The notes beneath the pieces are model-generated. The model made no database searches, had not been told where the DNA came from, and saw only the letters and a list, made by a program, of their open reading frames with translations. Both the position numbers and the translations under genes were made by a program. From Plazaster borealis (taxonomy: Eukaryota > Echinodermata > Asteroidea > Forcipulatida > Labidiasteridae): a stretch of DNA of 64,000 nt. The stretch lies in the NCBI GenBank assembly GCA_021014325.1, contig CM037462.1, positions 11,514,501 to 11,578,500 of the forward strand, given 5' to 3'. Positions 1 through 15,100 of the stretch are shown here, piece after piece. Each line of letters opens with the position of its first letter. Positions within the stretch are counted from its first letter, which is position 1.

Positions 1-110
1 CCTGGTAAGAAACCTCCAAAGGTGATGTAGAAGATGACGGCATTCTTGGGGTCAGGCACTAACTCCTCCCTGTTCGGGATCTCCTTAAGACACGACGGCA
101 TGTAATAAAG
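1..110 (-). CDS. Roco gene exon 12 (partial): COR C-terminal half
   Basis: The exon is entered after a TTGTAG acceptor in phase 0 and encodes LYYMPSCLKEIPNREE and AVIFYITFGGFLP, matching the COR 'YhvPsmL...f.f.gflP' segment. The exon runs off the left edge of the window. Confidence 0.88.
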
Positions 111-3100
111 CTACAACAAAGAAAATGAAGAAGTACGTTACAATTTTTAAGTGATTTGGGGTTGAACAAAGACAAATTGACTGGAGCGGGATTTGAATTA
201 ACCACCTCCGGATTAACGTGCCGGCGCTCTACCAACTGAGCTATCTAGCCATACGTTGGCGGTCTCCCTATTTTGTCAAAATCTTTGTTCAGGGGTGCCT
301 GTCAGAAGCCATACAACAGTAAACTGTCGTGTAGCCAGGGATCACACCCAATATTGAGTTTGAGAGGAAACAAGTTTGTTATTTACAAAATGTTTTTCCT
401 TCGTATTTTTGTCTGTGGATCTTTTCAATTACTCTGTAAGTAAAAGTAGTAGTTCGTCATTGTGATGATAACTTGAGTTGGATGTTCCTCAACAGGAGGA
501 AAGTAAGAGGAAAGTGCCTCATGAACACTTTGTACATTGTTTAAAAAACGTTCAATGGCACAGCTAAGAAGGAAATCAGCTGATTTGGGCCCAATTTCAT
601 AAAGCATGTAAGCACGAAAACTTGCTTAGCACAGAAAACTATTGCTTAAGAAAAATAGGTTACCAGCCAAAATACCATACAGTTACCATTGTTGTGACTG
701 GTACCCCACTCATTTCTTGCTGAGCAGAATTTTCTGCTAACAGGTTTATGAAATTTGGCCCAGCTGAAAAGCTGCATGCTTGTCCGAACGCTTGGCCCGT
801 AGATGGGACACAAGGCTGATCTGTGCATTGAAACCTCTGTTGCAACTGGCACAGAAGATGGTGAGTTGAGGGCCTGTGTTGGTTTTCTAATGATGGAGCC
901 AGGCGTGCTCACTCTATTAACTTTACCATCAACAAGGGCAGATGCCCATCCTGGGTTGGAAAATTTTACTTTCATTTCGCTTGAGCTGGACCCGAGAGTA
1001 TTTTACTTTTTTTATTGACCTGTGACCTTACCACTCCTTTCTGTTTGTTGTCTCGACACAGCAGATCAAATTTCTCCATCAGGCCAAGGAGGGCAGGCTT
1101 CTGCTCGATCGTCTCCGCCCACAGATGAGCCACCAGTTTGTCCTCCAAGATTCCTTGCTCCTGAAGTCTCTTCCAAGACGCTGCAAACTGTGTGGGCAAA
1201 AGGAAGGCGTCTCTCAGAAAAAAATGTGTATGAAAAAACAAAATGAAAGCAGGTAAGGCCAAATAAAAATAAAAACATGTTTAGCGTCCCCGCCCGCTTC
1301 CTTTTTAGAGGCCACCTCCTTTTTTTTTCTTTTTTTTTCAAGAAAAGAATTATACATTTTAAACGATCCCTGACAAAAAACTGTTTTTTAAAAAATAAAT
1401 AAGGTAGTATTTTAGACTTTAGCACACCGAAAAAAGCACACCGATAAAAGCTGGCAACCATCTTGAAAAATAGGCTGGCCGGTTGTCTCGAAAAAATGTG
1501 CCGGGCGACCATTTAAAAAAAAACCAAAAACAACACTTCCTCCTTCCTTTTTTCAAAAAGGCAGAACGCTAAACATGTTTTTTTTTTTGGGGGGGGGCCT
1601 AATGGACACAAGATCATTCCCCCCCACCACTCCAAGGAGCTTTTTGGGAACAGTATCCTCAGTTCTAGAAAAGTAGATCAAAGAGCCTGACTTTTTTTAT
1701 TTGGCGATCAAAACAAAGTTTGTTTCTTTACCAGGCAGACTTTAAAAAGTCTGAACTCAGATAAAAGTCTGAAAGTCCCTATCCCCGTACATTGCCAACA
1801 ACTTTTCCATCCTCACCTCTGTATCAGCCTGCTTGAAAATCATGATTTTCTTGAAGACGTCTACAAGCCACTGAGGTCTCAGGATGATCATATTCTGAAG
1901 AGCAGCATCTAAAGCTCCGGGCTCAGGGTTGTAGATGATGACTCCCAGGTCATGGTAGAACTGAAGCATCGTAGCCACGCCCTGGTCAGATGAGATACCT
2001 ACTTCATCCGCTAGCTGCTTCACCTGAGGTTGAATAAATAGCAGAGAGTTCATTATATCGTCGCAGGTTTCACAAAGTGGCGTTTTACTCAAAAGTCAAA
2101 AAAGTCGGTCCCGTCAGTTCGTGAAACCTGCGACGATATGACAGAATTCTTGCATGGCAGATACTCATTTAGTTTGGACCTTTTACTGATATGGTTCATA
2201 ACGGCATTTGTGAGTTAAGATTTGAATAATGTCTGGTATAATGACTTGCTTTTAGTCACAAGTTACCGCTATTTGACTGTGGAGCCAGTTGCCACCGTAA
2301 TTTTCAGAAAATAAGCATCAGCACCGGAAAATCTCTGATTGTTATGTTTTAAATCTGCTTCGTTTTGAGGCATTTCTTTGTTCTTCATTATATAGGGTAT
2401 ATTTAATAGTCTGTCAATATTTACAAATCAAAATTTGGTGTGGGTTGAGGGGAAATATTTCACTAATACTACGCCACTTCTGATTGACCTCCATTGGCTC
2501 CCTCTGAGTTATCGCATTGTTTTCAAAATTCTTGTGATGGTTTACAAGTCCCTTAATTAATGGAGCATCTCCTAGTTATCTGGCTAGCCATTTACATTAT
2601 GGGACACATTTGCGAGCGTTATGGACTGTTCATTAGTTCAACCTAGATCTTCAACAAAGACCTATGGGGACAGAGCGTTTTCCATATACACTCCAAGACT
2701 CTAGAGTAGTTTGCTATTACCCTTGAGAAAATCAAGCTCCAAGGACAGTTTAAAACGGGGTCTTAAGACCCACCTTTTAGAAATTTATTGATAGCTGTTC
2801 GCTTTTCTTTTGAATATTTTATCTTTTTCTAATTTATATTTTGTATCTTTAATTAATATTTTTAAACTTTTATCCAGTGCCATTTGTCTATACGTATCTT
2901 TTATCTAGTGCGTATTGAACCTTTGAAAATCAAGCTCCACGTTCAGTTTTTAATTGGGGTCTTAAGACCCACCTACACGTATTTAAGTAATTTCTTATTG
3001 CTTTTCGATTTCCTTGTAAAAACAATTTCTGTTATTAGGTGTTCGGGCATACAGCCCGGAACACCTCTTGTTCATTTCTTTTTTCATTGATAGTTAATAT

Positions 3101-6100
3101 TAGTATCTTTTATCTTGTGCCAATTTTTTATCTTAATCTTTTATCTAGTTCTTGTAAATTGCTTAGATTACTTTATTTCTAATTTAGGCCTATTGGTATA
3201 TTTGTAAGGCGCCATGAGCGCAGGAGATGTGCGCTATAGAAATAAATTTATTTATTTAATAAAAAATGTCACGCTCAATCCCCCTCCCCTCTACCCAAGG
3301 ACTACCCAAGATATCCATGGTTTCACGTTCAGTCAAAGGCATACATTTTTAATGATGCAGACGCTCATCAGTCTCAGCTACATCTAGACGGAAGAGTAGA
3401 TCAATCAACAATCTTCCGTTTAAATTGTTAATAACTGAACAATTATTCATGGATTGTGCTCTCTCAAGTGGCTGATTCTACAAGCCTGATATTTCAGCGA
3501 GGGCAAAAAACTATTTTGCCGATGATTGATTTACATGGAACGTGCATTTTTCTGAATTGTTCTTTTTTATCTTTGTTCGTTCATTTGTTTGTTCTTTTCC
3601 CTTTGTATGTTACCTTGTTCATCGTTTGTTCGTTCATTTGAGCGTTCCTTTGTTTGTACCTCTGTTTGTTCCTTTGTTTAGTTTCATTTGTTCTTTTGTT
3701 TGATCCTTTGTTTTGTCCGCTGCTTTGTTTGTTTATTCCTTTTTTTTTTCTTTTCTTTTTTTTCTCCTGTGTTTGCTTTTTTGGTTTATTCCTTTTCTTT
3801 TTTTCCATTTTGTTGGCTGCTTTGTTTGTTCCTATTCGTTCCTTTGCTTGTTCCTTTGTTTATTCAATTGCTTGTTCCTTCATTCGTTTCTTTGTTCCAT
3901 CCCATAATAGTTCATTCCTCGGTTGAATCCTTTGTTTATTCTTTTGGTCGATGTTTAATTGTCTAGTCTCCTCTGTCTTTGTCAAAAGGCATTGCAACAT
4001 ATGAAAGTAAAACCAATTCAACAAAATAAAAAATTAAAAAACGAAAATAAGACTTGCCCACCTGTTTCCGGTTACTTGTAAAAAATTAAGATTGCTGCCA
4101 AACTGACGGGCATGTTGTCATTAAGCCTATGTAATAGACACACACATTCAGGCGTGATTGGCAAATGGGGTTTCTAACAATAAACATCCTCGTCCCAAGT
4201 TATGATTTTGTTTCAATGTTAATTTGAACCAATTATTTGTATTATACAAAAATTGAAAATTTATTTACAACAACTTGCTATGGGTTTTTTTATTTTCAAG
4301 AATTTTGAATAATATAATTTAAAAAGAAGATTTGATTTTATAGACAAATATAGTCTTCGTTCAAGTTTTTTTCTCGTTTTTGATATGCACCAGACTTGCA
4401 CACTCTATTGGCCTAAAGTCAAATGTTTCTTTTTCAGTCACAACTTGTAGTTGGGGATCCAACACCAACCTTTTCATACGACAGGTAGTTGGTGCCTTTC
4501 TTAATGAGCTCAACCGTGCTGTGTTGAAATCGTAGCCATTTCAGAGGAATATGTTCACCCATGTACGATTCTTTCCTCGCCACTAATTCAATACACTCTC
4601 GTAGCTTGACGACCTGTAATGTACAATACAAATGTTGGTACAGCTTCGTTATTGCAAAAAAGAGAAAAACTGCCAGGCACCTTAAAATTTTGTAAAGGGG
4701 TGGTTTCCCACCCCCCCACGTTTTCCAAGCATTAACCCTTAAGAGACCACAGCGGCCACAAACGGGTTGTAACAATACCCTCTCTTCCTTACCATTGGCT
4801 ACTTTAGTTGACCAAACTTATTCACACAAAAAACCCACAAGCCTGAGCACAAGGGCCATTTTGTTATAAAGCTGTATAGTTTTGTCCATGTTCACCCTCC
4901 ATACCCAAGCCTACAACGGTTGGAAAGAGAAAGATGGGATCTTTCCAATGAGGGTAAAATAAAATAAGGTTGCTATTATGCAATCTCTTCAAATTGGAGT
5001 GGAAAGATCAGAAATGCCAAACACCTACGGAATGCCATTAGGCTGTTTGGGTTTACAGATCACACAGTTCTCAATGATTCTTAGATTATATGAAAGGGAA
5101 TTGAATAAGTAACACATTTTTTTTACACGTTCTGCTGTAAACAATATATTCAAGGTGATAACGTTGTCAAAAATGGCCTTTGAACAAAAGCTTTCTGTTG
5201 TGTAAGAATGTGTGCTTCAAACTTGAGTGGCGAAACAATGCTGTCACCAGCGGTTGGTTATGTTATAACAATTCGGTATTGAAAGGGTTACAGGGAATAC
5301 ACAAAATCATTCGTTTCAAATGTGCTGTGGGTTTGTCCTTTAATCAAGTAAGGAAAACCTGCCACAACCAGGACTCAGGAGCTGCAAGCCCTGCAGTATT
5401 GTGGATTTTTCTCCAACAATCGAGCCCTGTAAACTAGCAAGGTGTAGGACAAATTAACTTTCTGAAGATTGCAAAGAGTTCATTTTTGCGTACCTCTTCA
5501 TCCGCCTCGTCGGAGCAGTTCTCGATGGCAAAGTCTGTCGGCAGGACATGTGACTGGTACGGCTTGCCTTGGATACAGGTGCGAATCGCTCGGAACTTAT
5601 CTGCAATCTTAGCGTTTAAAGTAAAAAGTGATATATTGCAGTTTAGACAATACTCCCAAAACATGTTCTGCATTGTGGAGACAGACGTAAGGTAAAGAGG
5701 GGCTCTAGGGTTAAATTCGGTTTTGTGATGAACTCATTCTCCAATAGATAGACTCCTTATGAAACTGGATAACAAATTACAAGTCTCTAACCTCCTTTGG
5801 TAAAAATGCCAATTTATTTGATACCCTTCCAGTGCGATTTCTGTCAACATCATAAAACATAAAATTACGTCACAATGATGCAAATATTCCTTGTTGGAAT
5901 GTACAGACATTTTCTTGTTGATATCCAACGACGTCATGTTTCAAATTTTGCTCTTAAAGAGTATCAAATAAAGTGACCATTCGAACGTGAGGTTGGAGAC
6001 TTGTAATTGTTAAGTCCACTTTCATAAGGACTCTATCTATTTGAAAATGAGAACATCACATTGAATTTGACGACCTTGGAATCTTGAAATCTTTAGAATT

Positions 6101-9100
6101 GCATGTTTTCATTTCAGATTGTTTTTGGTTGTTTTTGTCTTTTACTCTTGTGTATTTTACATTGTATCTAGTACCCAATTTCATAGAGCTACTTAAGAAA
6201 AAATATTGCTTAAAATGTTTCTGCTAAGCAAAACAAAGCAGGATACCAGTTACATTTTGTACATGTATAATGGTTTCTTAGCTGGGAACCCTATTCTGGT
6301 AAGCATAATTTTGTTGTGCTTAGCAACTTTTCATGCTTAAGCAGCTCTATGAAATTGGCCCTGCAGGTGCTCGATTTCACAAAGCACTAAGATTCATCTT
6401 AAGTTGAGCTGCCAATATCACCATAGTGATTTGTATAATGACATCACATTTTTCTTAAAACAATTAAGATTAATAAAATTAAGATCAATCTTAGCTCTTC
6501 GCCAGAATAGGGTTCCAATCATCAGGGAGTCGTCGACCTTTGAGCTGTTCAAATCTCGCCTAAAGACTCATCTTTTCAAACAGTATTTTTGTAACATTGT
6601 AACTTATTGAAAGTTTTTGATATTATTCATTTCTACAACTATATTTGAACTAGTTCATCTTCAGCTTACTGTGTATTTGGCTGGTACAGATGTAATTTTT
6701 GTAAAATTGTTTAACTATCGTTGTTTTTAATTTATTTTGTTTAATCCATTTGCTTGCATCCAGCGCCTTTAGGCGCTGCCGATCCGCAACTGTTTGCGCT
6801 TTACACATTTCTCTTTATTATTATTATTATTATTATTATAGTTTGTTTGTCTGTCTGTCAGGCATCTCGCCACAAGCCCTGGCTTCTAGGTGATGCCTCC
6901 ATACTTATTTAATTTCCTGCCCTGTACAAATTGTATTTTATAGTTACTTCTTTAAATAATTTGTTTGGCTATGTATATGTTTAGAAATGTTCATGAAGCA
7001 TGGAAATAAATGTGAGTTTGAAATTTAAATTTAAATTATCTTTGTGAACTCTTATCTGTATATATATATTTACCAGTCTCTGGCGCTCCACCGGGTCTGC
7101 TCCGAGACTATTCTTATGCGTCCCGACGATGAATATCGGCGGAGACAGAGCGGTGCTATCAGGGGCGTTGCTGGCATTCTTGGCAGTGTGAGCGTGGATA
7201 GATCTCAGCCAGAAGTCTAGGTAGTTTAGGTTAGTGAACTTGCCTTGGCTCCATTCCACCTGTTTTTGTTAACAAAGAAAATTGATTGAATTGAGTAAAA
7301 CCACCTGTATTAACGTCAAGGAGGAAAAAAGTCCTTGAGATCCATGAAGACCTCATTTGCGTGGGTGATGAAGATTGACTAGCGTATCCAGCTTGCGATT
7401 CAACAAGGTTTCCCCACAAGGTTTCCCCCTGATTACGAAACGAAAGTATTACTTAAGGGGTGCGTACCTCATTTAATTTTATAAGACAAAAGAAATAGCT
7501 GTTGCACACTGTTTACCAGCATAAAGGACAGTATGGTATAAATTATAAAAATAGTTAATGGCCTGTCGTTTGGACCCTAGCAGAGTCCTTCGCGAAAGAA
7601 AGACTCTGCTAGGGTCAAAAGAAAATTCGGCCAATAACTATTTTTCCTCATTAATTCTAATTTCAACAAGCACAATTTAAACGTCACCATTTGTCATTTT
7701 TATCTGGGCCGAAAAGATGGGGAAACAATATGAGAAACTGAGAATGGTCATTCTATCGTTTAAACGTCACCATTTGTAATTTTTGTTTGTGCCAGACAGA
7801 TGGTGAATCGATTTGAGAAACTGAGAATGACAAACAGTGATCTGTCAATTGGGTATAGTAATCCAAGTATGTACATTTCGTCCAGCTCAGAACTACAAGG
7901 TCGTTAGTGCTGTTTGTATGGGTTTCACAAAATTACTTTTACATATTTTGGAGCTCCTGGTAAATGGAGTTTCTTGTGGTCTCAAAAATAATTTTTTAGC
8001 AAAAAGGAAAAACATTCATCTTCTAAGAAAAACAGTGACTTGTAGATTGTGATAAAAAAATTCAAATTGATACGTATTTTTCTGTTAACACCCTTTTGAT
8101 ATTTACGGATATGAAATTGCAATTAATGACCTTATAGAAGGATAAGCACTGAGCCAATGATTTGATCAGCTACCTACGAGGGTAAAGAGTTATTAATTGA
8201 ATCATTAGAATTCTAAGTGCCCATTTGGTTGCTGGTGCTTTATACTTGATTCAGGATTGCTTAAGGCCCAATAAAAAAAGGTATAAGGCACTTGGATAAA
8301 ACTGAGTTTAAAAGTGCCCAATCAATGCTTATTTACACTTAAAGTACATGCATACTCCATGTTTAATGTACCACTAGACTTTAGAAGGTTCTACATAAAA
8401 CAGTCTCATAATTTAAAATATAGCTCTGCTTTATATCCTCTTGAAAAACAGATAATGAGCGCTTCGATACGCCCCTAGGGGTGTGATAAAGCGATATATA
8501 AGAACCAAGTACTATTATGACCTACCTGCTCTTGACAGGTATCAGAATGGGTCTCCACTGGTGCCTCAAGGTCCTTGGAGAGGTCAAAGGTCAAGAGGTA
8601 AATGGCTCTCGACGACAGGTAAACCTGATGACAAATAGAAAAGCAAGTTGAAATACAGGTGGTCCAACACACCTAGTTAAATGCTTAACATATTATTAAA
8701 CAGTGCACGATCAGAAATCAGAGTTTCCTCTCCCAATTTCTAACAAGAGACCTTTATCATGGTGTGGCCATCTTGATTTTACTCCAATCCAAATCATTGT
8801 AACCATACCGAGGCTGGAAGAAGAAAATAGTCTGGTTCCTTTCTTGTGCAAAGAGTGTTAGCATTCAATACTACTGTTCGATACTGGGAACAAGACCAAG
8901 GTGGAGGCAGCATGATAAAGGTGTGGCCATCTTGATTTTACTCCAATCCAAATCATTGTAACCAAAGCGAGGCTGGAAGAAAAAAATAGTCTGGTTCCTT
9001 TCTTGTGCGATGAGTGTTAGCATTCATTACTGCTTTTGGATACTGGGAACAAGACCAAGATCTGAAGATGGAGGCAGCATGATAAAGGTGTATTAAACCT

Positions 9101-12100
9101 GACCCCTCAACTCTACCAGATTGCACCCCTATTGAAGATGTCTTTGACAAAGTATCTACTGATGATGATGATGTCGTATGCCATGTCGATCTCTTAACGA
9201 AGTGTGTCAGCCAGTAGACGGCCGCATCCTCAGCTACATGTAGATGAAGGACAGCGATGCAACCATTAAGGCCAAAGTATGTGCATCGTCTTGGGTTCAT
9301 CACAGTCACAAAGCGGGGATGCAGAGCACATCCACCTGTGTAGACTGTTGCGGCAAGGACCCATTCAGTGCGTACAGAGCTGCCAACATTTGCATCTTGC
9401 AATCAGGGAGATTTTGTCCAACAATCAGGAAGATATGTAGAATTACATTCAATATACAGGGAAGAAGTTTCCATAATCAGGGAGATTTTCAAATTTGTTC
9501 ATCAGAACATGGAAAGATTTGTTTATTTTCAGGGAACTTTCTGCAGAATCAGGGAGAGTTGGCAGCTCTGCGTAACTGGTTCAGGAGGCACCATTGACCC
9601 CGGGGAAGGTCCATTCATGGGAGCTGGATTGTGGGATCAGCAACTAGGTCATCCTCTCTCTTCTGTCTTGCTTCCCCCTCCCCAATTGCCCCTCCCCCTC
9701 CCTAAGCATCCCCTTCCTCCCCGGGGAATCTAACATCTCACCTGATGCAATGTATAGTACATAGACTGGCCAGTGAAGTCCCATATGCTGAGATCGATGC
9801 AGCTCCTTCCACCCTCCTGATGTCTCTCCCTAAGATCATCTTCCATTTTCTCACTCTTCTTCAGATACCCATCGACGAGGGATGCCACCCTCTCGGCCAC
9901 AGCCTTGTCTAGCGAGGCGGTGAACTCTTCAAGGGTGGGGTCTCTGGTGGGCGGGGTTTCCTTGTTGTCACTCATGTCACTGGAGTCAATCTAAATAAAG
10001 CAAAGATGAATTTAAAAAAAAACATTTTAAAAGTTCATACTATTGAACTATTTAAAATCAAAATTACTTCAACTATGAAATGTCCCTAAACAGGAACCAA
10101 ATTAAATAAATGATTGGCCAACTGCAGACTGCTTTTCCGACCTTAAACTTCCTACTCCTGGTAAAAATTTCATGAGAGATGACCAACCATTTGAAACTAC
10201 ATGTATTTACAGGGCTCGAACTTGGGATAAAATTCCACAAGACTGCAGGGCTTGTAGCTCAAATTGTTAACCGGACCAGATTTTAATGTTACAAGACCAA
10301 AATATAAGTGAGAAAGAAGCTTTCTACACAGTTTAACATGTGAACTGTTTTTTAATTTGAACAAGCACTAAGAGAAGATTTATCTTGTTTAGAGTGTGTA
10401 CACTTCGATACTCAACAAAGAAAACAGAAAAAGATGTTTATCAGACTAGTCAAAGTCAACATTTGAACACAATTTGAGTTTTTTAATTAAAGATATTACA
10501 GCTAGGTATTCAGTTGAAAAACACAAGACTGCTTGACCTGTTTACTGGCCCAATGCTAAAACCACTGGCCTCCGGCCAGTGGTCCAGTGTAAAATTCGAG
10601 CTCTGATTTAACTGCATGGGTTACATCATTGGTGGCACAGAACTGTGCACAGAACTCATTTTGTGCATGTGTGAGCGTGTCTACCCATTGAAACCAAGGA
10701 CTTTAACAAAAGGGATCCGGGTGTTTGACAGAGCGAGGACGTCCTCACTTCCCTTTCGTGTACAAAACCAATGGGGACGTCGCTAAAAAAAACTAAGTCC
10801 AAACAATGAGAGAACAAAGAGAAGTCCTCGATTTACGGGATTTACAAACGTGTGTGTGTGAGCGTGTCTATCCATTGAAACCGAGGACCTGTAACAACAG
10901 AGGACAATAGGTCCATGGTTGCTATCACATAGAGTTGAACAAAGGAAGGTCCACGATTGCCGGTGTTTACACACGTGCGTGTGTGTGAGCGTGTCTATCC
11001 ATTGAAACCGAGGACTTTAACAAAAGGAATCCGGGTGTTTGACAGAGCGAGAACGTCCTTGCTTCGTTTTCGAGTACAAACCCAATGGGGACGTCACAAT
11101 TTTTGTTAATGTCCAAACAGTGGGAGAACAAAGAGAAGTCCTCGATTAGCGGGATTCACAAACGTGTGTGTGCATGCGTGTGTGTACTACCACATGGCAG
11201 GCTGGCATAGTTTATCTATCAGTGAAAACCACAGTGGCTGATGTTAAATGGTCAGACAGTAGGAGGGTTGACTGTGTACTGTGTACATGTAGATGCGTTT
11301 ACCACATAGTATAATATTGCAGCCTGACTGTGTAGATGTATTTGTAATACCACCATGATATCATGGCAGGCTGGCAGATATTATCTATCATTCAAAACCT
11401 TGGATGAAATTACATAAGGAACTGAAGTGTCCATGAAATTGGGCTCCGGTTACCAGCCAAAAAAACATGTTGTGCATTTTTCTTTTTTTGACTGGTTCTC
11501 TGTTAATTGTCATTAATCCTATCTCCCTTAAAGTGATTTATTACGATCCTTCCTCACTCCAAACAAAATCCAACATAATTTTATGGTAACTCATAATTCT
11601 GATTATGGTGGTATGCCTGATCCAGTGTAAAGCATGTAAAGCATGTCAAGCATGGCGTGTTGTGGCCGAGCGGTTTAGAGCATCGAACTCAAGTTCTAGT
11701 GGCTGAGTCATCAGGGTTTGGGTTCGAATCCCGGCCATGACACTAATTATAGTTAAGTGTCTTGCTCAAGGACACAAGTGTCTTGCTCAAGTGTCACTTG
11801 TGTCCTTGAGCAAGACACTTAACTATAATTGCTTCTCTTCACACAGGAGTAAATGGGTACCTGTGAGGGCAGAGATGGTTCTTGTGATTGATTTACGTAC
11901 GTAGCTTTGTGCGCTACATATTTGGCAGCACAGGCTGTATACTCCCAAGGGAGCTGAGGTAAGGAATAAAATATATGGCCCAGTGACCAGGGGTAATAAT
12001 GTTGGAGCACCATGAGCATCACTGAGTGACATATTTGAGTGCTACACAAGAAGCCACTATTATTATTAACAACTACATGTATTATTAAAGCATGATCAAA

Positions 12101-15100
12101 AGCTGTCTCGGTTGGATTTTATAGGGTTAGGGGGAAAAATAGAGCGAAAAATAACCATGTAGATGAATTTTCTAAAACAATATTTTCTGCTGCATTGTAG
12201 ATTGTACATAATAGGCAATTATAAAACTGGGCCTGGTTTGCGAAGGTTATTTATTTTCTGCTCCTATTAACAAATAATGCCAAACACACAAGGTACAGTG
12301 CACACAATACGTAAACATGTTTGCCCTGTGTGCATATATAGCTTCTTCATTAACTTCTTGTTGCAATGTCATCTCATTGGCTTTAACAAACAAATTACAT
12401 ACATGTAAGGTCACTCCATGGGCAAATAAGGGGATCTTAAGACATATTAATGCCTTTGTTTACACAAGTACATTGTCCATGTCTGTCATATCTACGTATG
12501 CATGGATGAAGAATTCTACCTCCATGGTACATGTACATACAATGTATGTCAGGACTTTTATTTCTGATGTTTTACATTAGTAAACAATGGCATAACTAGA
12601 CAATGGCATATTACTAGACATTTTCATGGGGGGGTGCAAGAAGGGGGCTAAGACATACATGATATATATATTTTTGGGGGCGGGGGGGGGGGGGGTCATG
12701 TATCTGATCTTCTGCCTAAATATATTCCTGTTTGTCCTCTTCGTTCTGCTGGCCAACCCTTACTGAAGCAAACTACTTACTGTTTCCACAAAATTCTGTG
12801 GTCAAAGAGCCTTCAACTTGATTGCACCTTCATTATGGAATGACTTACCAGTTCATATTCGCCAAGCTGACTCTATTATGATTTTCAAGGGACTTTTAAA
12901 GACTAAGTTGTATAGGGCGTAACAAATTGTGGAGGATCGAAAATAATATATTACATTAGGGATTAAGAACACACAGTTCCAAAAAAAGAAAATGGATGTC
13001 AATCATTCTCCATGGATAGCTTCTAGGGATAACTTTTTCAAGAAAAGGAAGGTCGCAATGGTTTTCTTTTTTTACTGTCGGCTTCGTTTTTTAAATGTTC
13101 ACTTTTATTAATGTAATTTTGTTTTACTTGTCAGCTTCGTTTAACCAATAGGTCAATTTGGCAACAGATTTTAATGTTTTGTTTGTCTTTTTAAATGGTT
13201 AACTGGTTAAAGACAGGGTCATAGATTGGTAAATATTCATAAGGAACCATTTATCAGATTTCTAAGGGTTGGTGTCCATTCTTGAATGCTGCGGCCAGAG
13301 ACGCGGTTGGTAACCACTGTCACCTGGCTAAACATGGATGGATTTGACTTTGAAAATACAGTGAGAATTTTTTGCAGTTTTCTCAGCAAGTAGACACTGT
13401 ATTCAGCTGAAACTTTCACAATGTGACTTTTATTGTATCTTTCTTTATAATGCTGCTTTTAAATCAGCATTACGTTGGCAAAAACCAATCTATGACCCTA
13501 CCTTTAAACGTCCCAAACCTAAAAGAGCAGAATTATGTAAAATCTAACAAGAAAAGGTGACTTTGTAATGATCTTTCTAAGTATAGAATCCTGTCAATTA
13601 AACAAATTCTTCTTGACTGTTAATATCTACCACTTGTACGCAACTGCCACTGACAAACATGTACACCTTCACAATAAAACAAAATTTAAAAACCCCATTA
13701 TGTTTGACATCTGTTTACAAATTTTGTTTCTGCCAGCGTAACAAAATCTTAATTTAATGAAATCCAACTACCAATACAGCAACAACCGCACGTACATGAG
13801 GGAAAATTGGCAGCGCTGCAACCGATAAATACGTTTTCATTAGTGTGGTGCCGGGTCGGACGGAGCGATGACGAAAGCCATACCGTTACTGTGTACATTA
13901 CAAAGCCGCCATTCACAAGTGTTTACTCTGGGGATATATGGGTTAGATTGATCGATGTTTTGTTCTTGTCAAATGACCTGGACTGGATGGAGAGTACAAT
14001 GTAATTTACCCACAATACACAATTGTGCTATTAATAAATGATCCTGAAACAAGATCGTATGTTTGGCGTAACCTGACCGACAAAAAAAACAGGAGGGGGA
14101 AAGGAGAATATTTCCACAAAAAAATACTGCAAAAAGGTTAAAAATATGATAATGACCTTAAAGGCACTGTACACGTTTGGTAATTACTCAAAATATATAA
14201 TATGAGCATAAAAACTTACTTGGTAACGAGCAACGGAGAGCTGTTGATATTATAAAACATTGTGAGAAACGACTCCCTCTGAAGTAACGTAGTTTTTGAG
14301 AAAGAGGTAATTTCTCACTAAAATAATAAAAGACTTCAGGCCTGAAGCCTTTTATTCCTATCTGAAAGCACACAAATTTGTACAACAAGGGTGTTTTTTC
14401 TTTCATCATTTTCTTGCAACTTCGATGACCAATTGAGCCCAAATTTTCACAGGTTTGTTATTTGATGCATATGTTGGGATACACCGAGTGAGAACACTGG
14501 TCTTCAGTGCCTTAAAAACGTTCCATTAACCATTAGACATAAGAATGCATTTTTATAATGCCAACACATCTTTTTTAAACATTGATGTGAGGGCAAAAAC
14601 CAAATAACATTCTCTGATGCAAAATTAACATCGAAATCAACAAATCTTTTGTTTTAAAAATTTGATTTGGAACAGTGTACACTTTGAAAAAATTACCCAA
14701 ATTTCTTGTATGCAATATTAAAACGTAATATTTACATGTAGATATACATGTAAAAACAAATTTATAAAAATGTTGGTTCCTGGTTCCCCTAATATGAATA
14801 ATTGTATGGGTTGTCATTTATCCTTTGAGAAAGACTCTGCGAGGAACGAAACGTGAGGCCATTTACAATTTTTGTATTAACAAATAGCCTAAATAAATAA
14901 ATAAATAAATGAATAAATAAATAAATAAATAAAGAAAGAAAGAAACCCAAACACCACGTACCTACATGACCTACATGTTCATAATTTGTACATCTACCCT
15001 AATTTGTTGTCTTGTTTTGCCGAACATGAAATGTTTTGCTGTTGATCTAACATCAAACACACTGTGCAGTGTACATCTACCTCAGAGCTTTCTAACCACC

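Noticed and set aside
176..254. Possible genuine tRNA gene
   Set aside because: A and B boxes are present but the acceptor arms do not pair. The same sequence recurs with a common tail, so it is a SINE head. The same reasoning applies to 11,659, 24,706, 30,414, 33,422 and 55,500.
1791..1812. Donor GAG|GTGAGG for Roco exon 10
   Set aside because: It is a better-looking site but leaves phase 0, which does not fit the phase-2 entry of exon 11; AT|GTACGG does.
3540..3966. Phe/Leu-rich reading frames suggesting a membrane protein
   Set aside because: They are translations of a T-rich quasi-repeat in several frames at once; no codon structure.
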